A stretch of DNA of 64,000 bases from Sphingobium sp. KCTC 72723 (lineage in GTDB: Bacteria; Pseudomonadota; Alphaproteobacteria; Sphingomonadales; Sphingomonadaceae), in the NCBI RefSeq assembly GCF_014280435.1, contig NZ_CP060388.1, positions 4,124,001 through 4,188,000 on the forward strand, in the 5' to 3' direction. Positions 37,153 to 45,545 of this stretch are shown one piece after another. Within the stretch, counting starts at the first letter, position 1. Every line of letters begins with the position of its first letter. The position numbers were made by a program, and so were the translations under genes. The notes beneath the pieces are model-generated. The model was not told the origin of the DNA, did not search any database, and saw only the letters and a list, made by a program, of their open reading frames with translations.

Positions 37153-38346
37153 TCATGGCGCATGTCTCCGGGCGGGCGGCGCTGGCTGCGGCGGAGCGCG
37201 CGGTTGGTACCAGCGGACGAGGGTTTCGACGATAGTCATATGCCCGCCGCAACATGGGCATGGCGGTCGATGATCGGGCAGCTTGTCGGGCTCGGGTTCC
37301 TCGATCGGCGCAGCAACGCCCAGCAGCCTGCGGGCGAGCGCCATGGCCTCCTTGTGCGTCGAACTGGCGAGCAGACCGTAATGCCGGATACGGTGGAAGC
37401 CACGCGGCAGGACATGGATCAGGAAGCGGCGGATGAACTCGTCGGTCGCCAGCGTCATGACCTGCTGGCGTTCGGCCCCGTCGCGGCGATAGTCCTTATA
37501 GCGGAAGGTCACGCCGGTCTCGTCGAAGCCGATGAGGCGCCGGTTCGAGATGGCGACACGGTGGGTATAGCGCGAGAGATAGGCCAGCACCGCCTGCGGC
37601 CCTGCAAATGGCGGTTTGGCATAGACCACCCAGCGCTTCTTACGGATGGGCGACAGATATCGCAGTAAGGCCTTACGCGAGGCCAGGCCCGCCAAGGCGT
37701 TGAAGAAGGCCAGCTTCCCAGCGTCGAACAACGCCAGCAGGCGTGTGAGGAACAGTCGGCGGAACAACGCGCCCAGCACGCGCACCGGCAGTAGGAAGGC
37801 TGGACGTGACGAGATCCAACGCTTGCCGTCCAGCGTGATACCGCCGCCGGGTACGATCATGTGCACATGCGGGTGGTGAGTCAGTGCCGATCCCCAGGTG
37901 TGCAGGACGGCGGTGATGCCGACCCGCGCGCCGAGGTGTTTGGGATCGGCGCCGATGGTCAGCATCGTGTCCGCAGCTGCGCGGAACAGCAGGTCATAGA
38001 CCACCGCCTTGTTCTGCCAGGCGATGTCAGCGATCTCGGCGGGCACGGTGAACACGACGTGGAAGTAGCCGACCGGCAACAGATCAGCCTCGCGCGCGGC
38101 CAGCCAGGTGCGCGCTGCGGCGCCCTGACATTTGGGGCAATGCCGGTTGCGGCAGGAGTTATAGGCGATCCGCCAATGCCCGCAGTCGTCGCAGGCCTCG
38201 ACGTGGCCGCCCAGCGCGGCGGTGCGGCAGTTCTCGATCGCCGTCATGACCTTGAGCTGGCCGAGACTGAGATGCCCGGCATGGGCTGCGCGATACGCTG
38301 GCCCGGCGCTACGGAAGATGTCGGCGACCTCGAGTGAGGTGCGCAC
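37153..38346 (-). CDS. IS91-family transposase, copy 2
   Basis: The 397-residue protein has the zinc-finger region (ACDDCGHWRIAYNSCRNRHC, PKCQGAAART), the HUH motif (LTHHPHVHMIVPGGG) and the YLSRYTHRVAISNRRL tyrosine region, all intact. It has the same length as the copy at 33277-34470, with many substitutions throughout (for example EVADIFRSAGPAYRAAHAG against PAYRIAHAG). It follows its recombinase gene by 4 bases. Confidence 0.95.
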   Translation of the reverse strand: MRTSLEVADIFRSAGPAYRAAHAGHLSLGQLKVMTAIENCRTAALGGHVEACDDCGHWRIAYNSCRNRHCPKCQGAAARTWLAAREADLLPVGYFHVVFTVPAEIADIAWQNKAVVYDLLFRAAADTMLTIGADPKHLGARVGITAVLHTWGSALTHHPHVHMIVPGGGITLDGKRWISSRPAFLLPVRVLGALFRRLFLTRLLALFDAGKLAFFNALAGLASRKALLRYLSPIRKKRWVVYAKPPFAGPQAVLAYLSRYTHRVAISNRRLIGFDETGVTFRYKDYRRDGAERQQVMTLATDEFIRRFLIHVLPRGFHRIRHYGLLASSTHKEAMALARRLLGVAAPIEEPEPDKLPDHRPPCPCCGGHMTIVETLVRWYQPRAPPQPAPPARRHAP

Positions 38347-38350
38347 CGGT

Positions 38351-39256
38351 TCAACCGGGAGGACCCCTGCCTTCCATCACGGCAACGATCTGGTCGAGCG
38401 GACTGGCCACCGCCCGCATGGTCTTGCTCGAAACCTGAGTATAGATGCCGGTGGTGTTGATGTTCACGTGTCCCAGCAGGACCTGGATGACGCGGATATC
38501 GACACCCTGCTCGAGCAGGTGAGTGGCGAACGAATGCCGCAATGTGTGCGGGCTTACCCGCTTGTAGATCTCGGCGCGCTCAGCTGCTTCCTGCACGACG
38601 CGATGCAACTGGCGCGCTGAGACCGGATCCGTGCCGTTGCGGCCAGGGAACAGCCAGCCATGCGGCAACATCACTCCGCGCCGCTTGCCTTCGCGCCACC
38701 ATTGGCGAAGCAAATCGAGCAGGTGCGGTGAGAGCATGGCGTTGCGATCCTTGCGTCCTTTGCCCTGCTCGACACGGATGATCATGCGCTCGCTGTCGAT
38801 GTCATCGACCTTGAGGTGGGCAACCTCCGAGACGCGCAGGCCCGCGCCATAGGCAACGCTGAGGGCTGCTTTGTATTTGATGCCTGGCGCAGCCTCGAGC
38901 AGCCGCGCTGTCTCCTCAACGCTCAAAACCACCCGCAATTTGGGTGTGAAGCGAACGACGACAAGCCCCAGCGCCATCTCCGGTCGCTTGAGAGTTATAC
39001 TGAACAGGAAGCGCAGTGCCGATACGGCTCCATTGATTGTTGCCGGACCAACGGCGCGTTCATGCTGATCAATCTGAAAGCGCCGGAGGTCTTCGATCGT
39101 GGCCGTATCGGGAGGGCGACCGAGAAACGCGGCAAATGATCGGACGTGCCGGATATAGTCCTTCTGCGTGTGCTCCCCAAATCCACGCATCGTCATGTCC
39201 TGCAACATACGCTCGCGCAGTGAATTGTTCGGGGTCGGGGAAGTGATGGCATCCAT
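38351..39256 (-). CDS. Tyrosine recombinase of IS91-like element, copy 2
   Basis: The 301-residue integrase has the full catalytic set: GAGLRVSEVAHLKVDDIDSE, SPHTLRHSFATHLLEQGVDI, LLGHVNINTTGIYTQVS. It matches copy 1 in length and gene position, with clear divergence in the C-terminal part (VNINTTGIYTQV against SKLETTALYTKV). It probably assists movement of its IS91-like element. Confidence 0.95.
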   Translation of the reverse strand: MDAITSPTPNNSLRERMLQDMTMRGFGEHTQKDYIRHVRSFAAFLGRPPDTATIEDLRRFQIDQHERAVGPATINGAVSALRFLFSITLKRPEMALGLVVVRFTPKLRVVLSVEETARLLEAAPGIKYKAALSVAYGAGLRVSEVAHLKVDDIDSERMIIRVEQGKGRKDRNAMLSPHLLDLLRQWWREGKRRGVMLPHGWLFPGRNGTDPVSARQLHRVVQEAAERAEIYKRVSPHTLRHSFATHLLEQGVDIRVIQVLLGHVNINTTGIYTQVSSKTMRAVASPLDQIVAVMEGRGPPG

Positions 39257-39259
39257 GGT

Positions 39260-39284
39260 GAGTTCCTTTCCGTTGAAGGAACTC
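39260..39284. promoter_or_regulatory. Palindrome upstream of recombinase, copy 2
   Basis: GAGTTCCTT (39260-39268) and AAGGAACTC (39276-39284) form a 9-bp inverted repeat next to the minus-strand recombinase start. Conservation with copy 1 despite surrounding differences suggests function. Confidence 0.55.
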
Positions 39285-39495
39285 CACGGTCGCGAGGCGA
39301 CATCGCCGCTCGCAAAGCCTGAACAATACTACGCTACGTCACCCCAAGCGACCCTCCCGCGGAGCGGGTTCGTGCAATGGCGCATTCCCGCCATCCGCCT
39401 CAGCCATATTTCGTACCCGTAAACAGAAAGGGCGCAGCACCATCGTGCCACGCCCGTTTTCTATCTCTCTCCGACCGGCGAACCGATCGCCCTGC

Positions 39496-40116
39496 TTATT
39501 CCGCCGCGTTGGCCGCTGCGTTTTCGGCGGGGGCTTCTGTCGCGTTACCAGCTTCGGCGGCGTTCGCGCCTTCTTCCGCTGCGGCTGGCGCGGCATCGGC
39601 GGCGGGGAGGGGGAGGTTGGAGCCTTGGGTGTTGAGCCAGGCGATCAGGTTGGCGCGGTCGACCGGGTTGCCAAGGCCAGCGAAGGTCATCTTGGTGCCG
39701 GGCGCATATTCGCGCGGGCTGGTCAGCCACTTGTCCAGTGCTTCGAACGTCCAGTTGCCCGGAACCGACTTCAAGGCTTCGGAATAGGCGAAGCCGGCGA
39801 CATGGCCGTGCGCCTTGCCAACCGCACCGAACAGGTTGGGACCGATGCCATTGGCACCGCCCGACGTGACGGTGTGGCACGCGGCGCACTTGGCGAACAC
39901 CTTTTCACCGGCAGCCACATCGGCGCTGGCGAGCAGGGTGTTGAGGCCGGGACCGGCAGCAGCGCCTGCGCCTTCGGCTTCGACGCCTTCGATGGCGTAG
40001 CCCATTTTTTCGGGGCGTTCGTCATGGAAATATTTGGAACTGACGATCGCGCCGCCCAGCGCTATGATCCCCGCGAACAGCGCCCAGCCCGCTACGGTGT
40101 TGAAACGATCGCCCAT
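39496..40116 (-). CDS. Membrane-anchored class I cytochrome c
   Basis: The product is about 206 residues from the ATG at 40116. It has an N-terminal membrane anchor (TVAGWALFAGIIALGGAIVS), the heme-binding KCAACHTVTSGG, the helix GPNLFGAVG and the axial-methionine region GTKMTFAGLGN. The last 35 residues are almost entirely Ala, Glu and Asn, a low-complexity tail not needed for heme binding. It resembles CycM/c-550-type electron carriers that pass electrons to terminal oxidases. An imperfect GGGCG/CGCCC hairpin at 39426-39460 may terminate it. Confidence 0.93.
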   Translation of the reverse strand: MGDRFNTVAGWALFAGIIALGGAIVSSKYFHDERPEKMGYAIEGVEAEGAGAAAGPGLNTLLASADVAAGEKVFAKCAACHTVTSGGANGIGPNLFGAVGKAHGHVAGFAYSEALKSVPGNWTFEALDKWLTSPREYAPGTKMTFAGLGNPVDRANLIAWLNTQGSNLPLPAADAAPAAAEEGANAAEAGNATEAPAENAAANAAE

Positions 40117-40303
40117 TTCGCTCGATTTCCCTTGCGTTTCTGTCTTGGCGGCTGTCTTCCGCGCCCCCTCTTGTGCGCTGCCATAATGGCGGGAACGCGA
40201 GTGTGCAAGCCGGGTTGGCACGGGAAATGCGCGGTCTGGCTTTGCGCGCCGCCCTGCCGATGCTTGCACGGGGGCGGTCAACTGCCTAAGCGGCCAAGCA
40301 TCC

Positions 40304-41194
40304 ATGGAAAACTATCCCGCACCCGCGCGCGCGATCGTCGCGCAATTGGCCCAAAAGGCCGCCGCCGATCCGGCGCGCGCCGTCGCCTATCAGGGCGCGC
40401 CCGGCGCCAATTCGCATCTGGCGGCGCTCGGCTACGCCCCCGATTGCGTGCCGTTGCCATGCTTTGCGTTCGAAGATGCAATTGATGCAGTGCGGAACGG
40501 TCAGGCGGCGCGCGCCATCATCCCGATCGAAAACAGCCTGCATGGCCGGGTGGCGGACATGCATTTCCTGCTGCCCGAATCGGGGCTGCACATCATCGAC
40601 GAATATTTCCTGCGCATCCGCCATTGCCTGATGGCGCCGGACGACAGCCCGGTCAAAAGCGCGATCAGCCACCCGCAGGCGCTGGGCCAGTGCCGCCATT
40701 ATCTGCGCGAACGCGGGATTCAGCCCGTCGCCTATGCCGACACGGCGGGCGCGGCGGCGCTGGTGGCGGAAAACCGCCTGCCCGGCGAAGGCGCGATCGC
40801 GCCCTATCTGGCGGCGGAACTTTATGGCCTGCGCCTGATCGCCGAGAATATCGAGGATAGCGACGATAATATGACGCGCTTCCTGGTGCTGGCGCGCGAA
40901 CCCAAGATGCCGGTGGCCAATGTCGGCCCGGTGATGACGACATTTTTGTTCGAGGTGAAGAATGTCCCCGCCGCGCTCTATAAGGCGATGGGCGGTTTTG
41001 CGACGAACGGCGTCAACATGACCAAGCTGGAAAGCTATCAGCGCGGCGCGAGTTTCGCCGCGACGGAATTTTTCTGCGATATTGAGGGGATGCCGGGCGA
41101 TCCGGCAGTCGACCGGGCGCTCGCGGAGTTGGAATTTCATACCAAATGGGTGCGGCAACTGGGCAGTTACCGGCAGGCGCGTCCAAGAACCTGA
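40304..41194 (+). CDS. pheA: Prephenate dehydratase
   Basis: The 296-residue enzyme converts prephenate to phenylpyruvate in phenylalanine synthesis. It has AYQGAPGANSHLAAL and PCFAFEDAIDAVRNG, the IPIENSLHGRVAD region, and the catalytic DNMTRFLVL (TRF). A C-terminal ACT domain follows (TTFLFEVKNVPAALYKAMGG, then NMTKLESYQRGASFAATEFF), which usually mediates feedback inhibition by phenylalanine. There is no fused chorismate mutase. It is divergent from the cytochrome c gene. Confidence 0.95.
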   Translation: MENYPAPARAIVAQLAQKAAADPARAVAYQGAPGANSHLAALGYAPDCVPLPCFAFEDAIDAVRNGQAARAIIPIENSLHGRVADMHFLLPESGLHIIDEYFLRIRHCLMAPDDSPVKSAISHPQALGQCRHYLRERGIQPVAYADTAGAAALVAENRLPGEGAIAPYLAAELYGLRLIAENIEDSDDNMTRFLVLAREPKMPVANVGPVMTTFLFEVKNVPAALYKAMGGFATNGVNMTKLESYQRGASFAATEFFCDIEGMPGDPAVDRALAELEFHTKWVRQLGSYRQARPRT

Positions 41195-41250
41195 GGCATA
41201 GCCAATCCGGTTGGTGACGGGCGGACGGGGTGCGGCTATAGGGACCGGCA

Positions 41251-41979
41251 ATGGTCGCAGCTATCCTCTATTCCGCCGTGGCGATGAGCGTCATCGTCGG
41301 CGTGCGTTACCTGATCGCCAGCGGCGGATTCGCGCTGGCGACGCGGCTGCGCCAGCCGGGCCTGTATCGCGGGCTGGACCGGCAGATCGCACGCGAAATC
41401 TCCTGGTCACTGGCGTCCGCCTTCATCTATGGCATTCCGGCGGGGGTCGTTGCGTGGGGGTGGCAGGCGCGCGGCTGGACCAAAATATATAGCGACATGG
41501 ACAGTTACCCGCTCTGGTATCTGCCGCTGTCGGTGATTGTCTATCTCGCTGTCCATGACACATGGTTTTACTGGACCCACAGGTGGATGCACCGGCCAAA
41601 GCTGTTCCGCATCGCCCATGCCGTCCACCATGCAAGCCGCCCGCCGACGGCGTGGGCGGCGATGAGTTTTCACCCGTGGGAAGCGTTGACCGGCGCGGTG
41701 GTCATCCCCGCGCTGGTGCTGCTGGTGCCGATCCATGTCGGCGCGCTGGCCGTGGTGCTGAGCATCATGACGGTGATGGGGGTCAGCAATCATATGGGGT
41801 GGGAAATGTTCCCGCGCGCTTTGGTGCGCGGACCGGCGGGCCGGTGGCTGATTACTGCGACCCATCATCAGCGGCATCATGACTTTTATAATTGCAATTA
41901 CGGTCTGTATTTCCGGGTGTGGGACCGGCTGTGCGGCACCGATAAGGGGCTGGGCGATTTTGCGAAGGTGAAGGCGTGA
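41251..41979 (+). CDS. Sterol desaturase/fatty acid hydroxylase family membrane protein
   Basis: The 242-residue protein has several membrane spans and the three histidine clusters of the superfamily: HDTWFYWTHRWMH, RIAHAVHHAS and THHQRHHDFYNCNYG. These bind a di-iron centre that hydroxylates or desaturates lipids. The substrate is unknown; carotenoid, hopanoid or fatty acid modification are all possible in sphingomonads. It overlaps the next gene by 4 bases (GTGA). Confidence 0.92.
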   Translation: MVAAILYSAVAMSVIVGVRYLIASGGFALATRLRQPGLYRGLDRQIAREISWSLASAFIYGIPAGVVAWGWQARGWTKIYSDMDSYPLWYLPLSVIVYLAVHDTWFYWTHRWMHRPKLFRIAHAVHHASRPPTAWAAMSFHPWEALTGAVVIPALVLLVPIHVGALAVVLSIMTVMGVSNHMGWEMFPRALVRGPAGRWLITATHHQRHHDFYNCNYGLYFRVWDRLCGTDKGLGDFAKVKA

Positions 41980-42425
41980 CGCGGCGTGCTTTGGCCGCGT
42001 TGCTGGCGATGGCGGGATTGACCGGGGCTGCGCCGGTCACGCAACCGCAGGGGCTGAGCATGGCAGTGGAAGGGATGCGATCGGCCAGGGGGCAGCTGTT
42101 GGTATGCGTCACCCGCACGCCCGCTTATTTCCCCGATTGCAGCCATGACCCCGACAAGCGCCATTTTGCGGTCGCGGCGCAGGGCGCGGCCAAAGGCGGG
42201 GCAGTGTCACTCGGCATGTTGACGCCCGGCGACTATGCCATTGCCATCGTCCATGACGAAAATGGCAATGGCAAGCTGGACACGTTCGCGGGCATCCCGC
42301 GCGAAGGGGTGGGCTTTTCCCGCAACCCGGTGCTGCGCTTTGGCGCGCCCAGTTTCCGGTCGGCCAGCTTCCCGGTCGCAGGCGGCCCGGTGGAACAGGA
42401 TATTCGCGTCAAATATTTCCTGTGA
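41976..42425 (+). CDS. DUF2141 exported protein
   Basis: The 149-residue product begins with GTG and has a Sec signal (LAALLAMAGLTGAAP). The domain shows LSMAVEGMRSARGQLLVCVT, the loop HDENGNGKLDTFAGIPREGV with its calcium-loop-like Asp/Asn pattern, and GFSRNP. This matches DUF2141 proteins of unknown periplasmic or outer-membrane role. It is translationally coupled to the desaturase-like gene. Confidence 0.88.
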   Translation: MTRRALAALLAMAGLTGAAPVTQPQGLSMAVEGMRSARGQLLVCVTRTPAYFPDCSHDPDKRHFAVAAQGAAKGGAVSLGMLTPGDYAIAIVHDENGNGKLDTFAGIPREGVGFSRNPVLRFGAPSFRSASFPVAGGPVEQDIRVKYFL

Positions 42426-42496
42426 AGTGCGCGGGGAACCTGCAACAGTTCTGAAACATTATTGCCCCCGACAGCCATTGTCGCATCAGGGGTCCT

Positions 42497-43339
42497 ATGA
42501 ACCAGCTTTCCCGCATCTTCGCTTTCTCGCTCTGTTTCGCCGCTGCCACGCCTGTGCTGGCGCAGGAGGTGGAGGATCATAGCAGCCTGACGGTGGGCGT
42601 GGGGCTGGCCGCGCTTCCCAGCTATGAAGGGTCGGATAGTTCGCGCACGATCGTGGGACCGCAGGTGCGCGGCAAGCTGCACGATTATGCGTTCTGGACG
42701 CGCGGCCCGGCGCTGTTCATCGATGCCATCCCCAATCGCGACGACAGCGGCATCGACCTGCAACTTGGCCCGGTGCTGGGCGCGCGGTTCGACCGGACGA
42801 GCCGCAAGGCGATCAACGATCGCGCAGTCGAGGCGCTGGGCAAGCGCGACGTGGCGATCGAAGTCGGCGGCTTCGTGGGCGTGGGCAAGACCGGGATCAT
42901 CACCAGCGCCTATGACAATCTGTCTGCGCGGGTCGCGGTGACCAAGGATGTCGCGGGCGCGCATGAAAGCTATATCGTCACGCCTGCGATCGAATATTTC
43001 ACGCCATTGTCGATCAAGAGCTTCGTCGGGCTGGCGCTGTCGGCCGATTATGTCGGCAAGAAATATGGCCGCTATTATTTCGACGTGACCCCGGCGCAGG
43101 CGATTGCCAGCGGCCTGCCCGCCTATGGCAATGCCGGGTCCAAATCAGGCTTTCGCCGCGTCAACGCCAACATTACCGGCGGCTATTCCCTGTCGGGCGA
43201 CATTCGCCGGGGCTGGACCATCTTCGCGCTGGGCGGCTATTCGCGGATGCTGGGTCGCTATGCCGACAGTCCGGTGGTCGCCATCGCCGGGTCGAAGGAC
43301 CAGTGGATCGGCGCATTGGGCGTAGGCTATACTTTTTAA
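42497..43339 (+). CDS. MipA/OmpV-family outer membrane protein
   Basis: The 280-residue protein has a signal peptide (IFAFSLCFAAATPVLAQ) and a beta-barrel pattern: LTVGVGLAALPSYEGSDSSR (the MipA start), QLGPVLGARFDRTSR and the C-terminal SKDQWIGALGVGYTF ending in aromatic F. MipA binds murein enzymes in Escherichia coli, while OmpV is a porin-like antigen. The precise role here is unknown. Confidence 0.9.
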   Translation: MNQLSRIFAFSLCFAAATPVLAQEVEDHSSLTVGVGLAALPSYEGSDSSRTIVGPQVRGKLHDYAFWTRGPALFIDAIPNRDDSGIDLQLGPVLGARFDRTSRKAINDRAVEALGKRDVAIEVGGFVGVGKTGIITSAYDNLSARVAVTKDVAGAHESYIVTPAIEYFTPLSIKSFVGLALSADYVGKKYGRYYFDVTPAQAIASGLPAYGNAGSKSGFRRVNANITGGYSLSGDIRRGWTIFALGGYSRMLGRYADSPVVAIAGSKDQWIGALGVGYTF

Positions 43340-43420
43340 CCGATCTTGCGCGTGAAGGGTGACGCTTCCCATATTGGAAGATATGGCAAGCGGCATACCG
43401 CATAGGCAGGAGAATGAAGC

Positions 43421-44332
43421 GTGGCGACCCTGGGATTGAGCGAAGCGGACAAGGCAGCAGTCGAGGCGTTTCGCCGCGACGTGGTGGACCCGTCGCGCAC
43501 TCAGTTGGTGATCGTGGATTTCTGGGCCGAATGGTGCGGTCCGTGCAAGCAACTGACCCCGGTGATCGAAAAAGTGTGCGCCGATTATGCGGCCAAGGGC
43601 GTCAGCCTGGTCAAGGTCAATGTCGACGAAAATGGCTTCATCGCCAGCCAGTTTCGCGTCCAGTCCATCCCCACCGTCTATGCCGTTTTTCAGGGGCAGC
43701 CCGTCGCTGATCTCTCCCAGGCGCGAACCGAGGGGCAGTTGAAGCAGATGATCGACCAGCTGCTGGCCCAATTGCCGATCGAATCGGACGAAAAGGCGCA
43801 GCTTGTGGAAATCGCGCCGATGATCGCCATGGCGGAGGAGATGCTGGCGCAGGGTGACGCAGAGCGTGCCTTGTCGGCATTCATGCAGATTGCCGATATG
43901 GTGCCGGACAATGTCGATGTGGCGGCGGGACTGGCGCGGGCTTTGATCGCGCTGGGCGATCTGGACGATGCGCAAGCGGTGCTGGATGCGCTGCCCGCCG
44001 AAGCGGCCAAGCATGGCGCGGTCGCGTCGGCCCGCGCGGCGATTGCACTGGCGCGCGATGTCCGCCCGGTGGCGGATCTTTCGGCGGTAGAGGCGCGGGT
44101 TGCCGCCGATCCCGACGATCATGCAGCGCGCTTTGAACTGGCGGGCGGGCTGATGGCCAATGGCGACCGCGACGGCGCGGCAGAAGCGCTGCTGGACATC
44201 GTGCGGCGCGACCGGACGTGGCAGGACGGCGCAGCGCGCACGCAATTGCTCACCATATTCGAAGCTGTGGGTCTGGAAGACCCATGGGTGTCGGCGCAGC
44301 GGCGCAAGCTGTCGCAAATCCTGTTTTCATAA
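43421..44332 (+). CDS. Thioredoxin-TPR protein (CnoX/YbbN-like)
   Basis: The 303-residue protein starts at GTG with CAGGAGAA upstream. The thioredoxin domain has VIVDFWAEWCGPCKQLTPVI with an intact CGPC redox pair, followed by tetratricopeptide-like helices (AERALSAFMQIADMVPDNVD, ALGDLDDAQAVLDALPAE). YbbN/CnoX proteins act as chaperedoxins that protect client proteins and cooperate with GroEL. It lies directly before the Lon-N-like gene, a common pairing. Confidence 0.92.
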   Translation: MATLGLSEADKAAVEAFRRDVVDPSRTQLVIVDFWAEWCGPCKQLTPVIEKVCADYAAKGVSLVKVNVDENGFIASQFRVQSIPTVYAVFQGQPVADLSQARTEGQLKQMIDQLLAQLPIESDEKAQLVEIAPMIAMAEEMLAQGDAERALSAFMQIADMVPDNVDVAAGLARALIALGDLDDAQAVLDALPAEAAKHGAVASARAAIALARDVRPVADLSAVEARVAADPDDHAARFELAGGLMANGDRDGAAEALLDIVRRDRTWQDGAARTQLLTIFEAVGLEDPWVSAQRRKLSQILFS

Positions 44333-44343
44333 AGGCGCCGACC

Positions 44344-44958
44344 ATGCCCATCGCCCGCGTCTCCATATTCCCCTTGTCGGGCGCGCTGCTGCTGCCGGGC
44401 ATGGACCTGCCGCTGCATATTTTCGAGCCGCGTTATCGCGCGCTGATCCATGACGCCATGGCGCGCGACCGACGCATCGGCATGATCCAGCCACGCAGCG
44501 AAGGGCCGGTGCCGAGCCTGTTCGATGTCGGGTGCCTGGGTCATGTCAGCCAGATCGAGGCGCTGGACGACGGGCGCTTCAACATCATCCTGACGGGACT
44601 GGCCCGGTTCCGGTTCGTGCGCGAATTGCCGGTGACGACGCAATTCCGCCAGATCGAGGCGGATGTGGAGCAGGCGCCGCAGGAAGATGAAACGCTGCAC
44701 ATGGTGGAGCGGGCTGCATTGGAGCAGGAATCGCGCCGCTTTGCCGATTCGCTTGGCTATGTGGTCGATTGGACCGCCGTGTCGCGGCTGGACGATACGG
44801 CGCTGGTCAACGGCATCGCCCAGATCGCGCCGTTCGACCCGGCGGCCAAGCAGACGCTGCTGGAAGCGGACACGCTGTCCGAACGGTCGGAGCGGATCAT
44901 CCAGCTGATGCAGATCGTCGGCCGGATCGAACGTGACGGCGGGGCGACGATGCAGTGA
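44344..44958 (+). CDS. LON N-terminal (substrate-binding) domain protein
   Basis: The product is about 204 residues from the ATG at 44344. It shows [40 protein letters not shown] and [20 protein letters not shown], the Lon-N (PUA-like) pattern without ATPase or protease domains. Such stand-alone proteins are often annotated as Lon substrate-binding domain proteins; the function is not established. It overlaps the Trm112 gene by 4 bases (GTGA). Confidence 0.92.
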   Translation: MPIARVSIFPLSGALLLPGMDLPLHIFEPRYRALIHDAMARDRRIGMIQPRSEGPVPSLFDVGCLGHVSQIEALDDGRFNIILTGLARFRFVRELPVTTQFRQIEADVEQAPQEDETLHMVERAALEQESRRFADSLGYVVDWTAVSRLDDTALVNGIAQIAPFDPAAKQTLLEADTLSERSERIIQLMQIVGRIERDGGATMQ

Positions 44959-45137
44959 CACAGGATGGGCCACCGATCGACCCATGGTTGCTGGAAAAGC
45001 TGGTCTGCCCGCTGACCCGCACGCCGCTACGCTGGGACGGCGCGCGCCATGCGCTGCTGTCCGACGCGGCGGGACTGGCTTATCCCGTGCGCGACGGCGT
45101 GCCGGTGCTGCTGGTGCGCGAAGCGGTAGCGATCTAG
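44955..45137 (+). CDS. Trm112-family protein
   Basis: The 60-residue product starts with GTG and contains [20 protein letters not shown] and [18 protein letters not shown], the Trm112 pattern. Only one cysteine of the usual zinc site remains. These small proteins activate methyltransferases or assist other enzymes. It is coupled to the Lon-N-like gene. Confidence 0.9.
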   Translation: MTQDGPPIDPWLLEKLVCPLTRTPLRWDGARHALLSDAAGLAYPVRDGVPVLLVREAVAI

Positions 45138-45156
45138 TCGATGACCCGACCCGACC

Positions 45157-45186
45157 TCCGTTCGTCCTGAGCCTGTCGAAGGACGC
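45157..45186 (+). repeat. Left arm of 30-bp inverted repeat
   Basis: The arm runs from TCCGTTCGTCCTGAG to TCGAAGGACGC (45157-45186) and is the exact reverse complement of 45495-45524. It has internal GTCCT/AGGAC self-complementarity. It ends 10 bases before the GIY-YIG start codon. Confidence 0.9.
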
Positions 45187-45196
45187 CCGCCGACAT

Positions 45197-45534
45197 ATGG
45201 CTTTCCACGCTTATCTTTTGCGATGCAGCGACGGCAGCTTCTACGCCGGGCATACGGATGATTTGGAAAGCCGCATCGCTGCGCATCAGATGGGTTTGCT
45301 TCAGGGCTATACCATTTCACGCAGGCCCGTCTTTCTGGTGTGGACCGAAGGCTTTGGCACGCGGGACGAGGCATTGTCCGCAGAACGGCGAATCAAGGTT
45401 GGTCGCGTGCGAAAAAGCAGGCTTTGATCGACGGCGATTGGGACCGATTGCGCCTGTTGGCACGAAACCGACAAGCGCGCGGTGAGGCTGGCGCGCGTCC
45501 TTCGACAGGCTCAGGACGAACGGATATTGGTTGA
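45197..45534 (+). pseudogene. GIY-YIG nuclease gene with one-base frameshift
   Basis: From the ATG at 45197, the GIY-YIG domain begins MAFHAYLLRCSDGSFYAGHT and continues with DDLESRIAAHQMGLLQGYTI and EGFGTRDEALSAERRIK. It then shifts frame near 45395-45402 and would stop at 45427. The next frame continues the family sequence (GWSRAKKQALIDGDWDRLRL LARNR) to 45534. Adding one G in AAGGTTGG restores a full protein. The catalytic Y, R and E region lies before the shift. The tail after LARNR is encoded by the right inverted-repeat arm (PSTGSGRTD). Confidence 0.8.
45495..45524 (+). repeat. Right arm of 30-bp inverted repeat
   Basis: This segment (45495-45524) is the perfect reverse complement of 45157-45186. 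It overlaps the 3' end of the GIY-YIG frame, so the nuclease gene is fully enclosed by the repeat pair. Sequences of this kind (CTTCGACAGGCTCAGGAC) are widely dispersed in sphingomonad genomes. Confidence 0.9.
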
Positions 45535-45545
45535 TGTGACGCAAG

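Larger units (their letters stand above)
36858..39376 (-). mobile_element. IS91-like element, copy 2 (HUH transposase plus tyrosine recombinase)
   Basis: It has the same gene order, orientation and terminal features as copy 1. The left segment (36858-36920) has GAAGGGTTTCGG, CGCTTGCGTACGAAAGCCTC and GGAACCCGCGGGCCC. The right hairpin is CCCGC-GGA-GCGGG (39356-39368) followed by TTCGTGCA. Differences scattered through both genes show that it is a diverged relative, not a recent duplicate. Exact ends are uncertain for the same reason as for copy 1. Confidence 0.75.
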
